A stretch of DNA of 64,000 nt from Sulfurimonas sp. (GTDB taxonomy: Bacteria > Campylobacterota > Campylobacteria > Campylobacterales > Sulfurimonadaceae). This document shows positions 53,615 to 63,087 of this stretch, one piece after another. The position numbers were made by a program, and so were the translations under genes. The notes under the pieces are model-generated. The model made no database searches. It had not been told where the DNA came from and saw only the letters and a program-made list of their open reading frames with translations. The stretch lies in contig JAUZSC010000007.1 in NCBI GenBank assembly GCA_030949825.1, forward strand, positions 62,001-126,000. Direction: 5' to 3'. The number at the start of each line of letters is the position of its first letter. Positions within the stretch are counted from its first letter, which is position 1.

Positions 53615-54853
53615 TTAATGTTTTTCTTTACTATTTTCTATCATCCACTCAACTATCAGTTTAACATCTGAAGGTAATAAATCATCATTACCACCTTTAG
53701 CTGGCATTCCACCCATACCGTTTATAGCATTGTAGATAACTTTCTCTTTACCCTGAGCCATAAGTTCACGCCATGCGTTTGCATCACCAACCGCTGGAGC
53801 ACCCATCATATCAGTAGCATGACAAAGTTTACAAGATTCATTATACATTGTTTCGCCTTTAGAAACAACACTGTTTTCGTCTACTGGTGGTAAATCTCGT
53901 GCAGTTGCATAAGGTGGTCTTACATCAGTCATCTCGTAACCAATTCTAACTACTGAAGCTTCTGTTTTACCGTCTAATCCACCTAAGTCTTTACAGTCTT
54001 TCATACATCTTTGAGCTATTGTTCCGCCAGAACCAATATTTTTAGCACGATCAGCAAAAAATGCTTTTACATCAGCTGGACCAGTTGGACCATCAATATT
54101 TGGATAAAAACCATCATTATTTGCTAAAACAACTTTTGTTAATTTTTCTGCATTTAATACATACTCATCATCCATTTCTACGCCATCAATAACTACCTCA
54201 TTTTGAGCTAGAATATACGCTGTAATAGCATATGTTTCATTAGCACTTAAACTTTTAGGTGTTGCATATGGCATAGCATCTCTGATATATGTGAAAAGAG
54301 TAGTAGCTTTTGGCCAGTATGTACCAACAGTTCGTTTTGGTGCATCAGTTGCTCCATACGCTCTTTGGTTCTTAAGCGTAATAACGATACCATTTTCATC
54401 TTTACTTTGGTTACCACCCGCGAGTTGTGGATAACCATTACCACCGCCACCAAAGTCACCATGACACGATGCACATTGTGCTTCATAAAGCTCATCGCCT
54501 TCTTCAACAGAGCCTTCACCTGCAGGTAAACCTGTACCATCTGGTAATGCATCTACATCCCATGCTGCGATTTCATTTGCAGTTGGCGTTCTACCAAAGC
54601 TAACACCCTTAGTGCTTTGCTCATTGTAGCGGTATGCAGTTTCAACTCCATGCGCTCTAACATATGTAACACCACCATCAATAGCAGTATTATGCTTAAT
54701 TGCATAAGCACCTGTTGTATTTGTTGTTGTAGCCATACTGGCACTTGAACCAGTCGCATTAGAAGCAGAGCAACCTACTGCACTAAGTAATAGTACAGAA
54801 GCAGCAAAGGCTGAAGTTCCGATTACAATTGATTTACGATCTAATTTGAACAT
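53615..54853 (-). CDS. soxD: Sulfane dehydrogenase cytochrome subunit SoxD
   Basis: This 412-residue diheme cytochrome c has a signal with a lipoprotein-like Cys (LLLSAVGCSAS). Heme motifs are CASCHGDF near residue 126 and CKLCHATD near residue 340. Met ligands are likely in RDAMPYATP and GGMPAKGG. It takes electrons from SoxC during oxidation of SoxY-bound sulfane sulfur. It overlaps soxC by 20 bases, so the two are made together. Confidence 0.93.
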   Translation of the reverse strand: MFKLDRKSIVIGTSAFAASVLLLSAVGCSASNATGSSASMATTTNTTGAYAIKHNTAIDGGVTYVRAHGVETAYRYNEQSTKGVSFGRTPTANEIAAWDVDALPDGTGLPAGEGSVEEGDELYEAQCASCHGDFGGGGNGYPQLAGGNQSKDENGIVITLKNQRAYGATDAPKRTVGTYWPKATTLFTYIRDAMPYATPKSLSANETYAITAYILAQNEVVIDGVEMDDEYVLNAEKLTKVVLANNDGFYPNIDGPTGPADVKAFFADRAKNIGSGGTIAQRCMKDCKDLGGLDGKTEASVVRIGYEMTDVRPPYATARDLPPVDENSVVSKGETMYNESCKLCHATDMMGAPAVGDANAWRELMAQGKEKVIYNAINGMGGMPAKGGNDDLLPSDVKLIVEWMIENSKEKH

Positions 54854-56135
54854 TGTTTACCTCCCCTTTAGCATTAATTTCCCAAGTATGTATCGCATTT
54901 CTATGATATACGCCCTCAACACCAACAACTTTTTTCTCTTCATTAACAGTTGGTTGAACATTATCAGAATCATCGTATGAACGACTTGCTAATAATAATG
55001 GTTTTCCTTCATATTTGTACATGTAAGAAAATCTAGTCCATGCTTTAGGAAGTACTAAACCTTTAAGAGAAGCCTCTACCCAGTTTTTACCACCATCAAA
55101 AGTAATATCTACACCTTTAATAGTTCCGTGTCCAGACCATGCTAAACCTTCAATCTCAATTAAGTCACCTTTTTTAAGATCAGTCCATGGTACTTCAGGA
55201 CAAGGTGAAGTAATAACAGAGTTTGTTTCAAGCGCATAAAAATGCTGAATAGCTTTACCACTTGCAGTAAGGGCTGTATACTTAGAAGTTTCTTCTTTAG
55301 CATACCATGGTTCAGTACCAAATTCTAGTCTTTTAAGCCATTTAACACATAAGTTAGCTTCCCAACCCGGCGCCATTAAACGAACTGGATAACCCTGCTC
55401 ATCTCTTAATGCTTCACCATTTTGTCCCCAAACTAACATAACATCTTCAAGAACTTTCTCAATTGGTAATGTTCTACTCATTTCAGAACCATCACTACCC
55501 TCAGCAAGCATCCACTTAGCTTCTGGTTTAAGACCAAGTTCATCAAGAATTGTTTTTAAACGAACACCTGTCCATTCTGTACAACTCATCATACCTCTAA
55601 CAAATTGTACTGAATTAAACTGTGGACCTTTCCACTCTGCAGCACCATTTGATGGACATTCTAAAAATAAGATTCTGCTTTCACTTGGATATCTCTTAAG
55701 TTGTTCTAAAGTTAAAACTATAGGCTTCTCAACAAGACCATGAATCATTAATCTAAATTTATTTGGATCAATATGCGCTACACCATTATGAGTACGAGTA
55801 AAGTGTAAACCATTTGGAGTAATGATACCTTTTTGCTCATGTAATGGTGTCATTGAAATTGCAGCGTGCATATCTCCAGCAGAAGACATAAGTGCTGATG
55901 TTCTTCTAACAACATTATGCTCATACTTTGATGGTACACCGTAAGGGTTTTCATTAATCTCAGACCCTAAAGTTGTTCCCCATTTAGGATGATGCATAAT
56001 ATTTTCATCATCCGCGAACACTGTTGCTGGAGCTAATATTGTAGCAGCCGCAGCAGCACTAACAGTTGCTGTTCTTTTGAAAAAATCTCTTCTACTAACA
56101 GATGCTAATTCTTCTGTTTCGAATTCTTTATTCAT
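54834..56135 (-). CDS. soxC: Sulfane dehydrogenase molybdenum subunit SoxC
   Basis: This 433-residue sulfite-oxidase-family protein has a Tat signal (SRRDFFKRTATVSAAAAA). The Mo-ligand Cys is in ILFLECPSNGAAEW. MAPGWEANLCVKWLKRLEFG and the dimerisation domain with VDITFDGGKNW are typical. With SoxD it removes six electrons from sulfane sulfur on SoxY. It is the first gene of the soxCDYZ-soxH operon and needs molybdopterin. Confidence 0.96.
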   Translation of the reverse strand: MNKEFETEELASVSRRDFFKRTATVSAAAAATILAPATVFADDENIMHHPKWGTTLGSEINENPYGVPSKYEHNVVRRTSALMSSAGDMHAAISMTPLHEQKGIITPNGLHFTRTHNGVAHIDPNKFRLMIHGLVEKPIVLTLEQLKRYPSESRILFLECPSNGAAEWKGPQFNSVQFVRGMMSCTEWTGVRLKTILDELGLKPEAKWMLAEGSDGSEMSRTLPIEKVLEDVMLVWGQNGEALRDEQGYPVRLMAPGWEANLCVKWLKRLEFGTEPWYAKEETSKYTALTASGKAIQHFYALETNSVITSPCPEVPWTDLKKGDLIEIEGLAWSGHGTIKGVDITFDGGKNWVEASLKGLVLPKAWTRFSYMYKYEGKPLLLASRSYDDSDNVQPTVNEEKKVVGVEGVYHRNAIHTWEINAKGEVNNVQIRS

Positions 56136-56617
56136 AAATTCTCCTCTTTTAATTGATTTACTATTTTCATTATATTCAATTCTGCTCTCTTTTTATCACA
56201 AAGTTGGCACAAAAGCAGATTATACCATTTTTAACTTTTTAAAGTTGCTTTTATAAGTATCAGGTATCTAAGATATAAAATATCCCTATACTGTGTTACG
56301 AATAGAAACACGATATATATAAATATATAATAATATTTATAAGTTTTATAAGGACTATTGACACAAAGCCTTAAAACTGATGATTAGTTTTTTTCAAATA
56401 CTCTCGCGATAAGGTCTATCATCTTTCTAAGAATTAATATCGATCCATAAACGATGAAAGTATATAAAAAAAGGATGAGAAAAGTTAGCTTTTTCATACA
56501 TAAGATTAAATCTAGTAATGGGGTCAGTGAATAAGTCACTATGCATGATAAAAGTCAAAATAAAAAAATGTCAGTAGATAATAAAAAAACTCTTTTTTGA
56601 TTTGCCCTTTAAATCGA
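56136..56617 (-). promoter_or_regulatory. AT-rich region upstream of soxC
   Basis: This 482-base gap holds the soxC promoter. An AAAAGAGGAGAA RBS lies just before the soxC start. I see no clear -35/-10 pair or sigma-54 site. The only candidate gene inside is a 37-codon reading frame on the minus strand. Confidence 0.4.
56384..56497 (-). CDS. Possible small membrane protein, 37 residues
   Basis: The frame MKKLTFLILFLYTFIVYGSILILRK would form one membrane helix with a basic start and an amphipathic end (MIDLIARVFEKN). It has no clear RBS. It lies between the hypothetical gene and soxC. Its form is like many real small proteins, but chance in AT-rich DNA is possible. Confidence 0.33.
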   Translation of the reverse strand: MKKLTFLILFLYTFIVYGSILILRKMIDLIARVFEKN

Positions 56618-57058
56618 TTAAGCATCTTTAGGCACATTTTCTTTTAATTCGATAAATAATTCTTTTCTCTTAATCACTAAGTTTTCTATAATAGTAGCTC
56701 CAACTTCTTCTCTATCTTGCCAATCTTCCTCATGGTAAATATCAAATAGTTTTTTGAAATACTCATAATGACTATCTGCACTTGTGATTTTGAAGAAGTA
56801 ATATCTTCTGTAGCTTATATCATCAATATCACAAATAGCAATTATTTTACCCATAGAGTCCGGATAGACTTCTTCTTTTATCCAATCTGTAAAAGACTCT
56901 GATTCTTTAAACCAATTGTATAAATGTAAATCTGAATCTTTAAAGAGTTCATAACTCTGGGCTTGTTCTTCATTTAATTCAAAAGAATAAATATTTTCAT
57001 CTAATTCAAATGTTTTAGTTGTATCATCATAGCTAACGAATTCAAATTTTACTTGCAT
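56618..57058 (-). CDS. Hypothetical acidic protein
   Basis: This 146-residue protein (VKFEFVSYDDTTKTFELDENIYSFEL) is very acidic and rich in Phe and Tyr. It has no signal or membrane helix. I recognise no family. It lies between the Tat-exported sqr gene and soxC on the same strand. Long open reading and regular codon use support coding. Confidence 0.6.
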   Translation of the reverse strand: MQVKFEFVSYDDTTKTFELDENIYSFELNEEQAQSYELFKDSDLHLYNWFKESESFTDWIKEEVYPDSMGKIIAICDIDDISYRRYYFFKITSADSHYEYFKKLFDIYHEEDWQDREEVGATIIENLVIKRKELFIELKENVPKDA

Positions 57059-57118
57059 CTAGAAATCCTGATTATAAAAAGTTTTGTTGGAAAATTTTAT
57101 TTTGTGAAAGACGAAAGG

Positions 57119-57152
57119 AGGGAGAAAAAGAAATTTTCTTTCTCTCTAAGAT
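57119..57152 (-). terminator. AT-rich hairpin after sqr
   Basis: GAGAAAAAGAAA and TTTCTTTCTCTC pair across a short loop just after the sqr stop. On the minus strand a T- and C-rich stretch follows. Likely a weak intrinsic terminator. Confidence 0.5.
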
Positions 57153-57154
57153 AA

Positions 57155-58651
57155 TTAAGCTTGTCCTGTTTTAAGCATCCCTATCATTGTCATTGGTTTG
57201 AGTGCGTACACTTTCATTAACCACCAAATCCATCTCTCAACTGTTGGGTCAAGTGGTACTAATGGAGTAGGCTTAACTGTCCAGTCAAACTCAGCAAGCA
57301 TAACTGTACCAATATCTGTAATAAGTGGACAAACAGTATAACCAGCATATTTAGCAGGTAAGGCTTTTCCTTCCATCTGAGCGATAAGATTATCTACAAG
57401 AATTTTATATTGTTTTCTAATTGATCCACCCGTTTTACCCATTGGTACTTGAGCGATATCTCCGATTGCAAAAACATTGTCAAATTTAACATGCTGAAGT
57501 GTTTCTTTGTTTACAGGTACCCAACCTTTTGCTGAACCTATATCTGATTCAGCAACTTCTCTAGGAGCAACAGCATCTGGAGTAATATGAATAAAGTCAT
57601 AAGGAACATTTACTCTTTCATGTTTAGAAATAACTTCAAAGTCTCTCATAATTGGATCGTAAGGACCTTTTTCTTGCCACTTAGCATCAAAGCTTGCAAT
57701 TTTCTTTTCTTTATCAATAGCTACAAGATTATGTCTATAGTGCCATTTAAAATTTTCTCTTTTAAACTGACCAACTATAGCGTCATGGTATTCGGGAACA
57801 CCAAACATAGCTCCACCATTTGGATAAAAACTAAGTTCAGCACCATCTCTAGCACCTGCTTCTTTTAGTCTTGCATTAGCAAGATACATGATTTTCTTTG
57901 GAGCACCACCACATTTGATTGGAGTACTTGGATGTGTGAAAAGAAATTGTACTTTTTTCTCGCCCTCTTTAACATTTTTTGCAAGCTCGATATACTTTTG
58001 CATTTCTGTCCAAGTCTTTTCAGCACCTTCTGCAGTATAGATTGAACAAATTCCTGTATCTTCACCAATAGCTTTATGAAGTCTTGTATTATCTCCAGAT
58101 GAGTATGCACGACCAGCATGTTCTAAACCTTCAAGTCTTTCAAAATCAAGTTGCAAACCAGTAGCTACGATTAAGTAATCGTATGTAACAACCTGACCCT
58201 TTGCTGTAGTTACTTCGTTATTTGTTGGATTAAAGTCAATAACTTTATCTTTGATTATCTTTACTCCATCAGGAACATAATCATCTCTCTTAAACTTAAT
58301 ATCATCAATATCCCAAATACCTGCAGCAACAAGTGTTTGTCCAGGTTGATACGATACAGATAATTCTTCAGGTTCAATAACAGTAATATCTGGATTTTCA
58401 AGATGATTTGTTAGTCTTGTCGCTGTACTCATTCCAGCAAGTCCACCACCAACGATTACGATCTTAGCGTCAACACCTGATTTAACAAGTTCTAATTGCT
58501 CTTTTTCCATTGCTGAAGCATTAGTAGTACCCATGAAAAGACCTGCACTAGAAAGACCTGCTAACTTCATAGCATCTCTTCTATTCATACCTTTTGAAGA
58601 TAAGTCTTTATCCATCTCCGATAACATTTTATTAAGATATTTATAATCCAT
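57155..58651 (-). CDS. sqr: Sulfide:quinone oxidoreductase, with twin-arginine N-terminus
   Basis: This 498-residue flavoprotein oxidises sulfide and reduces quinone. After about 20 residues comes a Tat-like signal (MNRRDAMKLAGLSSAGLF). FAD binding is shown by IVIVGGGLAGMST and VFAIGDIAQVP. The catalytic Cys are probably in PIKCGGAPKKIMYL and GYTVCPLIT. The IKCGGAPxKIMY motif is like type II SQR, though the Tat export and long N-terminus differ from mitochondrial-type enzymes. A C-terminal amphipathic part (WIWWLMKVYALKPM) would hold it to the membrane. It is placed near sox, giving a joint sulfide and thiosulfate pathway. Confidence 0.9.
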   Translation of the reverse strand: MDYKYLNKMLSEMDKDLSSKGMNRRDAMKLAGLSSAGLFMGTTNASAMEKEQLELVKSGVDAKIVIVGGGLAGMSTATRLTNHLENPDITVIEPEELSVSYQPGQTLVAAGIWDIDDIKFKRDDYVPDGVKIIKDKVIDFNPTNNEVTTAKGQVVTYDYLIVATGLQLDFERLEGLEHAGRAYSSGDNTRLHKAIGEDTGICSIYTAEGAEKTWTEMQKYIELAKNVKEGEKKVQFLFTHPSTPIKCGGAPKKIMYLANARLKEAGARDGAELSFYPNGGAMFGVPEYHDAIVGQFKRENFKWHYRHNLVAIDKEKKIASFDAKWQEKGPYDPIMRDFEVISKHERVNVPYDFIHITPDAVAPREVAESDIGSAKGWVPVNKETLQHVKFDNVFAIGDIAQVPMGKTGGSIRKQYKILVDNLIAQMEGKALPAKYAGYTVCPLITDIGTVMLAEFDWTVKPTPLVPLDPTVERWIWWLMKVYALKPMTMIGMLKTGQA

Positions 58652-58776
58652 ATTTATCCTTTTATTTATTTGAACTTATAATTTGATAATACATTACCGT
58701 AAAATATGTAATGAATGACTTAAATTTCTGTGTTTATTCTAAAAAATAGTGCTATGTGATAAAATTGTAACATTAT

Positions 58777-59136
58777 TTATATCGACAATTCAGGCTTTAC
58801 TATACCTAAGAGAATATATTTTTGCTCTTCATCATCAATAAAAAACACTATTGTTAAACCTTGATTTTGAATATCTTTAATATTCTCATTATCAAAATAG
58901 ACAGATTGTTTATATTTTCTTACTTTAGTATGCATGTTAACAATTATAGTATCAAGATAAAGTTTAAAACTTTTTCCATCTGCTTCATTATGCTCTTTTA
59001 GTAAGTCTTTTAACTGCTCTGTATAAAGATTTGATGATAAAACCTTCATTCCAGGATAGTAGGGAGAAAAAGTAGTTCCTTTTTCTAGATAATTATCTAA
59101 TTCTTTGTGTAAAGCCTGCTTTATATCATTTTGCAT
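58777..59136 (-). CDS. Hypothetical protein
   Basis: This 119-residue protein (MQNDIKQALHKELDNYLEKG) has no signal or membrane helix and is mixed alpha/beta. The end IVFFIDDEEQKYILLGIVKPEL forms likely strands. I recognise no family. It lies between a cytochrome c gene and sqr on the same strand. Confidence 0.55.
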   Translation of the reverse strand: MQNDIKQALHKELDNYLEKGTTFSPYYPGMKVLSSNLYTEQLKDLLKEHNEADGKSFKLYLDTIIVNMHTKVRKYKQSVYFDNENIKDIQNQGLTIVFFIDDEEQKYILLGIVKPELSI

Positions 59137-59209
59137 TACTATCCTTAGTCACTTTATTTACTTGTGCATTTAAAAATTCTGTAGGGGGTATTTATTTAGG
59201 AGAGATAAG

Positions 59210-59231
59210 AGCATATGCTTTCGCATATACT
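59210..59231. terminator. Stem-loop between the hypothetical and cytochrome genes
   Basis: AGCATATGC and GCATATACT pair over 9 bp with one G-U, with a TTTC loop (GAAA on the minus strand). It lies directly after the cytochrome stop. The T-rich flank is on the plus strand, so its direction is unclear. Confidence 0.5.
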
Positions 59232-59233
59232 TT

Positions 59234-59593
59234 TTATTTAATTTCAGTCGCGATGTACTCAGCAAGCGCATCTATCTCTTCGTAAGAAAGATCTATAAGC
59301 GTACTTTTCATAAGTTGACCATAACCATACTTGTTCACACTTCCGAATCTGTAAGCTTTTAGCTCTTTTGCTAAAGCATCTGCATTTAAGCCATTGATTG
59401 GAGCATATTCAATTCTAGAAGAACCTTCAAATGTAGTTTGTTGTCCATTAGCACTATGGCATTGGATACATTCTTTTTTATAAATTGCTTCAGCATTTGG
59501 TGCTAGCAATACACCTGATTTGTATATTGGCGTGCTATCTGCAGCCATTAAAGTAGCACCTGCTAGTAATGCCCCAAGAATAATTTTTTTCAT
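59234..59593 (-). CDS. Small periplasmic cytochrome c
   Basis: This 119-residue protein has a Sec signal (KKIILGALLAGATLMAA). One heme motif, ECIQCHSANG, lies near residue 42, and the likely Met ligand is in YGQLMKSTLIDLS. The C-terminal DALAEYIATEI is typical of class I cytochromes. It is about 100 residues when mature and could shuttle electrons from Sox or sulfide enzymes to a terminal oxidase. Confidence 0.88.
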   Translation of the reverse strand: MKKIILGALLAGATLMAADSTPIYKSGVLLAPNAEAIYKKECIQCHSANGQQTTFEGSSRIEYAPINGLNADALAKELKAYRFGSVNKYGYGQLMKSTLIDLSYEEIDALAEYIATEIK

Positions 59594-59709
59594 TTTGAAC
59601 CCTTAAATTATAAAGTTAATGTCACATTATAATCACAAAAATCTTAAATTAACTAGAAATTAGCTTCGCATCTAGCTATTTTAATAATTTATGTTACTTA
59701 TAAGCTATC

Positions 59710-60783
59710 CTAGAGATAATATTTTTTAAAACCACTCATATTTGAACCCATATTCAAAAGTAACATGTCTGCGATTACAAGTGCTGCCATTGATTCACAT
59801 ACAACTGTTCCACGGATTGCTACGCAAGGGTCGTGCCTACCCTTAAGAGAGAAATCAAGTTCTTCATTTTCAGTATTTACAGTATGTTGTTCTTTAAAGA
59901 TGGAGGGGGTGGGCTTAAAATAGATATTGAGTACAATATCTTCTCCATTACTTATTCCACCTAAAATTCCACCTGCATGATTTGTTTCAAAACCATTTGA
60001 ACGGATTTGGTCATTATTATCTGAGCCATGTGCATTTGCACTTAAAACTCCATCACCAATTTCCACAGCTTTTACAGCATTTATGCCCATCATAGCATCT
60101 GCTAAAACTGCATCGAGCTTATAATACAAAGGCTGTCCAAGTCCAACAGGAGTTCCTTGAATCATAACTCTAGCAACTCCACCAACAGAATCATGATCTT
60201 TCTTTGCTTTAAGTATTGCATCTTTTTGTGCTTTTTCAACTGAAGCGTCAAGCGCATAAATCAGACTTCCTTTTGCCTTTTCATAATCAAAAGTATTGGA
60301 CTTGATTCCAGCAACTTGTGAGATACCGCTTTGAACAGTAATATCTAAACTATGAAGTAAAAGTTTCGCAATCGCTCCCGCAGCAACTCTACATGCAGTT
60401 TCTCTTGCCGAACTTCTTCCACCACCACGGTAATCTCTTAAGCCATATTTATGAAAATAAGTAAAGTCTGCGTGCCCTGGACGAAACACATCTTTAATAT
60501 TTGTATAATCTTTTGACTTTTGGTTTGTATTGTAAATTATCATCGCGATTGGAGTACCCGTGCTAAGTCCTTCAAATACACCCGATAAAATCTCTACTTT
60601 ATCAGCTTCTTTTCTAGCAGTTTCAAACTCAGACTTTCCAGGTTTTCTTCTGTCTAATTCAGATTGAATATACTCTTCATCTATTTTGAGTCCAGCAGGA
60701 ACTCCATCAAGTAAACATCCTATTGCTGTTCCATGTGATTCACCAAATGTACTAAACTTTAACTTCTGTCCAAAACTATTCAC
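59710..60783 (-). CDS. aroC: Chorismate synthase
   Basis: This 357-residue FMN-dependent lyase makes chorismate from [22 protein letters not shown] at the start, [27 protein letters not shown] in the middle and the late RHDPC are diagnostic. It uses reduced FMN without net redox change. It overlaps rnc by 8 bases at the start, so both form an operon. Confidence 0.97.
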   Translation of the reverse strand: MNSFGQKLKFSTFGESHGTAIGCLLDGVPAGLKIDEEYIQSELDRRKPGKSEFETARKEADKVEILSGVFEGLSTGTPIAMIIYNTNQKSKDYTNIKDVFRPGHADFTYFHKYGLRDYRGGGRSSARETACRVAAGAIAKLLLHSLDITVQSGISQVAGIKSNTFDYEKAKGSLIYALDASVEKAQKDAILKAKKDHDSVGGVARVMIQGTPVGLGQPLYYKLDAVLADAMMGINAVKAVEIGDGVLSANAHGSDNNDQIRSNGFETNHAGGILGGISNGEDIVLNIYFKPTPSIFKEQHTVNTENEELDFSLKGRHDPCVAIRGTVVCESMAALVIADMLLLNMGSNMSGFKKYYL

Positions 60784-61462
60784 TACTATCTCCCTTAAGT
60801 ACTTCTAATGCCATTTTTGCAGCCTCTTGTTGTGCTATTTTTTTACTCTTACCGATTGCTCGAGCATATTCTTTGTCTTGAATATTTACAGCGACTTCAA
60901 ACTCTTTTAAATGATCCGGTCCACGACTCGCAACGACTATATACTCAGGGGTAATTCCAAAACGCGCCTGCGTAATCTCTTGAAGTAATGTTTTAAAATC
61001 ACTAAACAAATAATCTAATGATATTTCTTTATGATTTTTTTCTATCAACATAATTGCTATAGTATCTACAATTTTGAGGCCTGCTTCTAAATAAATAGCA
61101 CCCATAACTGCTTCAAAAGCATTTGAAAGTAAAGATGATTTTTCTCGGCCACCATTGCTTTCTTCCGCATTGGAGAGCAATATATAATCTCCCAAATTCA
61201 AGTAACGCGCAAGTTTCTCAAAACCAGTTTCATTCACCAAAGATGCGCGTATCTTAGATAAATTTCCCTCTGCTGATGAAGAGAATTTTTTAAACAAATA
61301 CTCCCCAACAACTAAGTCCAGTACAGCATCCCCCAGAAATTCTAATCTTTCATTATCATAGGGCTTCTTAAAACTCTTGTGCGTGAGCGCTTCGGTAATA
61401 AGTTTAGTGCCTTTAAACTCATAACCCAAACTCAATTCTAACTGCTTTATATTTTTAAGCAT
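60776..61462 (-). CDS. rnc: Ribonuclease III
   Basis: This 228-residue enzyme has the RNase III signature [21 protein letters not shown] and the acidic metal residues in [16 protein letters not shown]-terminal dsRNA-binding domain has [16 protein letters not shown]. It cuts double-stranded RNA in rRNA and mRNA processing. It lies between the TPR gene and aroC. Confidence 0.96.
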   Translation of the reverse strand: MLKNIKQLELSLGYEFKGTKLITEALTHKSFKKPYDNERLEFLGDAVLDLVVGEYLFKKFSSSAEGNLSKIRASLVNETGFEKLARYLNLGDYILLSNAEESNGGREKSSLLSNAFEAVMGAIYLEAGLKIVDTIAIMLIEKNHKEISLDYLFSDFKTLLQEITQARFGITPEYIVVASRGPDHLKEFEVAVNIQDKEYARAIGKSKKIAQQEAAKMALEVLKGDSSE

Positions 61463-61491
61463 TTTATAATCCTTCTTTTATGTTTTGTAAA

Positions 61492-62538
61492 TCATTGAAA
61501 AGAGTTACTCTCTTGACTATAATTTCTATGGAAATCTTTTGCTAAGCTAAACTCAACACCGATAGAGTCAATGGCATGACACGAACTGCATCTATGAAAT
61601 GCAAAAGGGTAAAGCTGCTTACAATTGTCACAAATATACTCAAAACTCAATGTTGCACTTGCCTTTCCCTCAAGGTTAATAAGTGCATCAAATTCAAAAA
61701 TATTACTTTTTAAACTCAACGAAACATCGCCTCTAGCTGTATATAAATCTCTCAAGTATGTATTTTGCTCAATCACTTTAAGGTCTAAATCTGACTCTTT
61801 AAGACTCCACAGTATGTCAACAATTCTCTCTGACTTAGAATTATCAAAATTTTCCCATGCCAAAGCAGGATTTACTCGAAATAAATATTCAAATACTAAG
61901 TAAGCTAATTGATGCGAATCATTGTATATCCCGATTAGCTTATCTGCTTTTTCTTCTTGGCTAAGCTGAGCATCATTGAGAAGTGCTAAAACCCTGAGGT
62001 ATACGCTATCGCATAAAATATCTTTTTTTAACTCACATAAAGGTTCTAAAACTTCTATAGCAGATTTATAATCTTTCATGTATTCATAAACTAAAAGTAA
62101 TGTTTCTAATGCCTGTGGTGTACGAGGATTTTTTCTCAGTATCTCTAAAAAAATATGTTTAGAACGCTCTAAAAAACCTGCTTTAAAGTATGTTTTACCA
62201 AGCAAGTACATAATCTCTATCTGGTTTTGCTTATCAAGCCTTTCTAGTATCTCATTATAAATTTCAATACTTTTATCGTAGTTTCCACTTTTAAAATACG
62301 AAGATGCAAGGAGCATCCATGATTTTTGAGACAACTCATTGCCCGAAACAAGCTCTTTTAACTCACCTTTTTTTGGAAGTGTTCTGAATTGTTTTAAAAA
62401 CTTATCTAAACTTCTGTAATCTTCTTTTCTCTTGTATCTACCCCACCAATAGGACAGGAAAGTAACAATAAAAATAAGTGTGAAAAATATAATCACGGAA
62501 AAAAGTGGGTCGCGAAATTCTAAGAGAAATATATTCAT
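61492..62538 (-). CDS. Membrane-anchored TPR protein with C-terminal zinc ribbon (LapB-like)
   Basis: This 348-residue protein has an N-terminal membrane helix (SVIIFFTLIFIVTFLSYWW). TPR repeats follow, including SYFKSGNYDKSIEIYNEIL and TYFKAGFLERSKHIFLEIL. A C-terminal rubredoxin-like ribbon has CDNCKQLYPFAFHRCSSCH. This order matches LapB/YciM, which regulates LpxC and LPS assembly in E. coli. The same role here is likely but unproven. The gene is 29 bases upstream of rnc. Confidence 0.78.
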   Translation of the reverse strand: MNIFLLEFRDPLFSVIIFFTLIFIVTFLSYWWGRYKRKEDYRSLDKFLKQFRTLPKKGELKELVSGNELSQKSWMLLASSYFKSGNYDKSIEIYNEILERLDKQNQIEIMYLLGKTYFKAGFLERSKHIFLEILRKNPRTPQALETLLLVYEYMKDYKSAIEVLEPLCELKKDILCDSVYLRVLALLNDAQLSQEEKADKLIGIYNDSHQLAYLVFEYLFRVNPALAWENFDNSKSERIVDILWSLKESDLDLKVIEQNTYLRDLYTARGDVSLSLKSNIFEFDALINLEGKASATLSFEYICDNCKQLYPFAFHRCSSCHAIDSIGVEFSLAKDFHRNYSQESNSFQ

Positions 62539-62556
62539 TTTATCTATTTATCTCCA

Positions 62557-63024
62557 TTAGTCATAGACTACGATTCCATAATCATTTTTAAGATTATAAA
62601 AAGCGCTGCTTCCAACTAAGTCTAAGTCTTTCATTTTCCCGAGTTGGACTAGAGAATTTTTAGATACTTTGATACCATTCTCACGAAAAAACTTCTTAAT
62701 ATTTACAAACTTTACATCTTCAACAAATTTGTACTCAAACTCTCTGTGTAGCTTCATTTTATCGCTTGAGAACAAGTGTTCATTTACATGTAGTTGATCA
62801 CTCGCGAATTTTATAGGTAGATGCCCAGATAGATCTGTTAAAATCGACTCTACATGTTCATACTTCTGAGGAAGTGTTTCTTTTTGAAGGAAAATATATT
62901 TATTGTTTAGTTTTAGGTTTGGTGTATTTTTCCAGTACTTATAGGCTGGATTAGAAACACCAAGTTTTTTTGAAATTTCCCTCCAGAGCCAAAATGAATT
63001 TAATGTATTTGGTAAATGTGACAT
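62557..63024 (-). CDS. Hypothetical protein
   Basis: This 155-residue protein (FWLWREISKKLGVSNPAYKYWKN) is basic with no signal or membrane helix. The N-terminal part has a helix-turn-helix look, and INKNSLVQLGKMKDLDL-like features near the end suggest DNA binding, but I recognise no family. It lies 18 bases ahead of the TPR gene on the same strand and may be cotranscribed. Confidence 0.6.
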   Translation of the reverse strand: MSHLPNTLNSFWLWREISKKLGVSNPAYKYWKNTPNLKLNNKYIFLQKETLPQKYEHVESILTDLSGHLPIKFASDQLHVNEHLFSSDKMKLHREFEYKFVEDVKFVNIKKFFRENGIKVSKNSLVQLGKMKDLDLVGSSAFYNLKNDYGIVVYD

Positions 63025-63087
63025 CCACTTTTCTCCTTCAAGAAATTAAATAAGCTTTATTATATACCTTTTACTTTAAGAGTTTAA

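Noticed and set aside
54247-54759. Two out-of-frame ORFs of 101 and 68 residues inside soxD
   Set aside because: They are on the soxD strand in a different frame and are Met/Gln/Leu-rich low-complexity products of its codons, with no RBS.
56200-56220. TGGCAC sequence as a sigma-54 site upstream of soxC
   Set aside because: The required TTGC at -12 is missing at the right spacing, and the sequence is in the wrong orientation for soxC.
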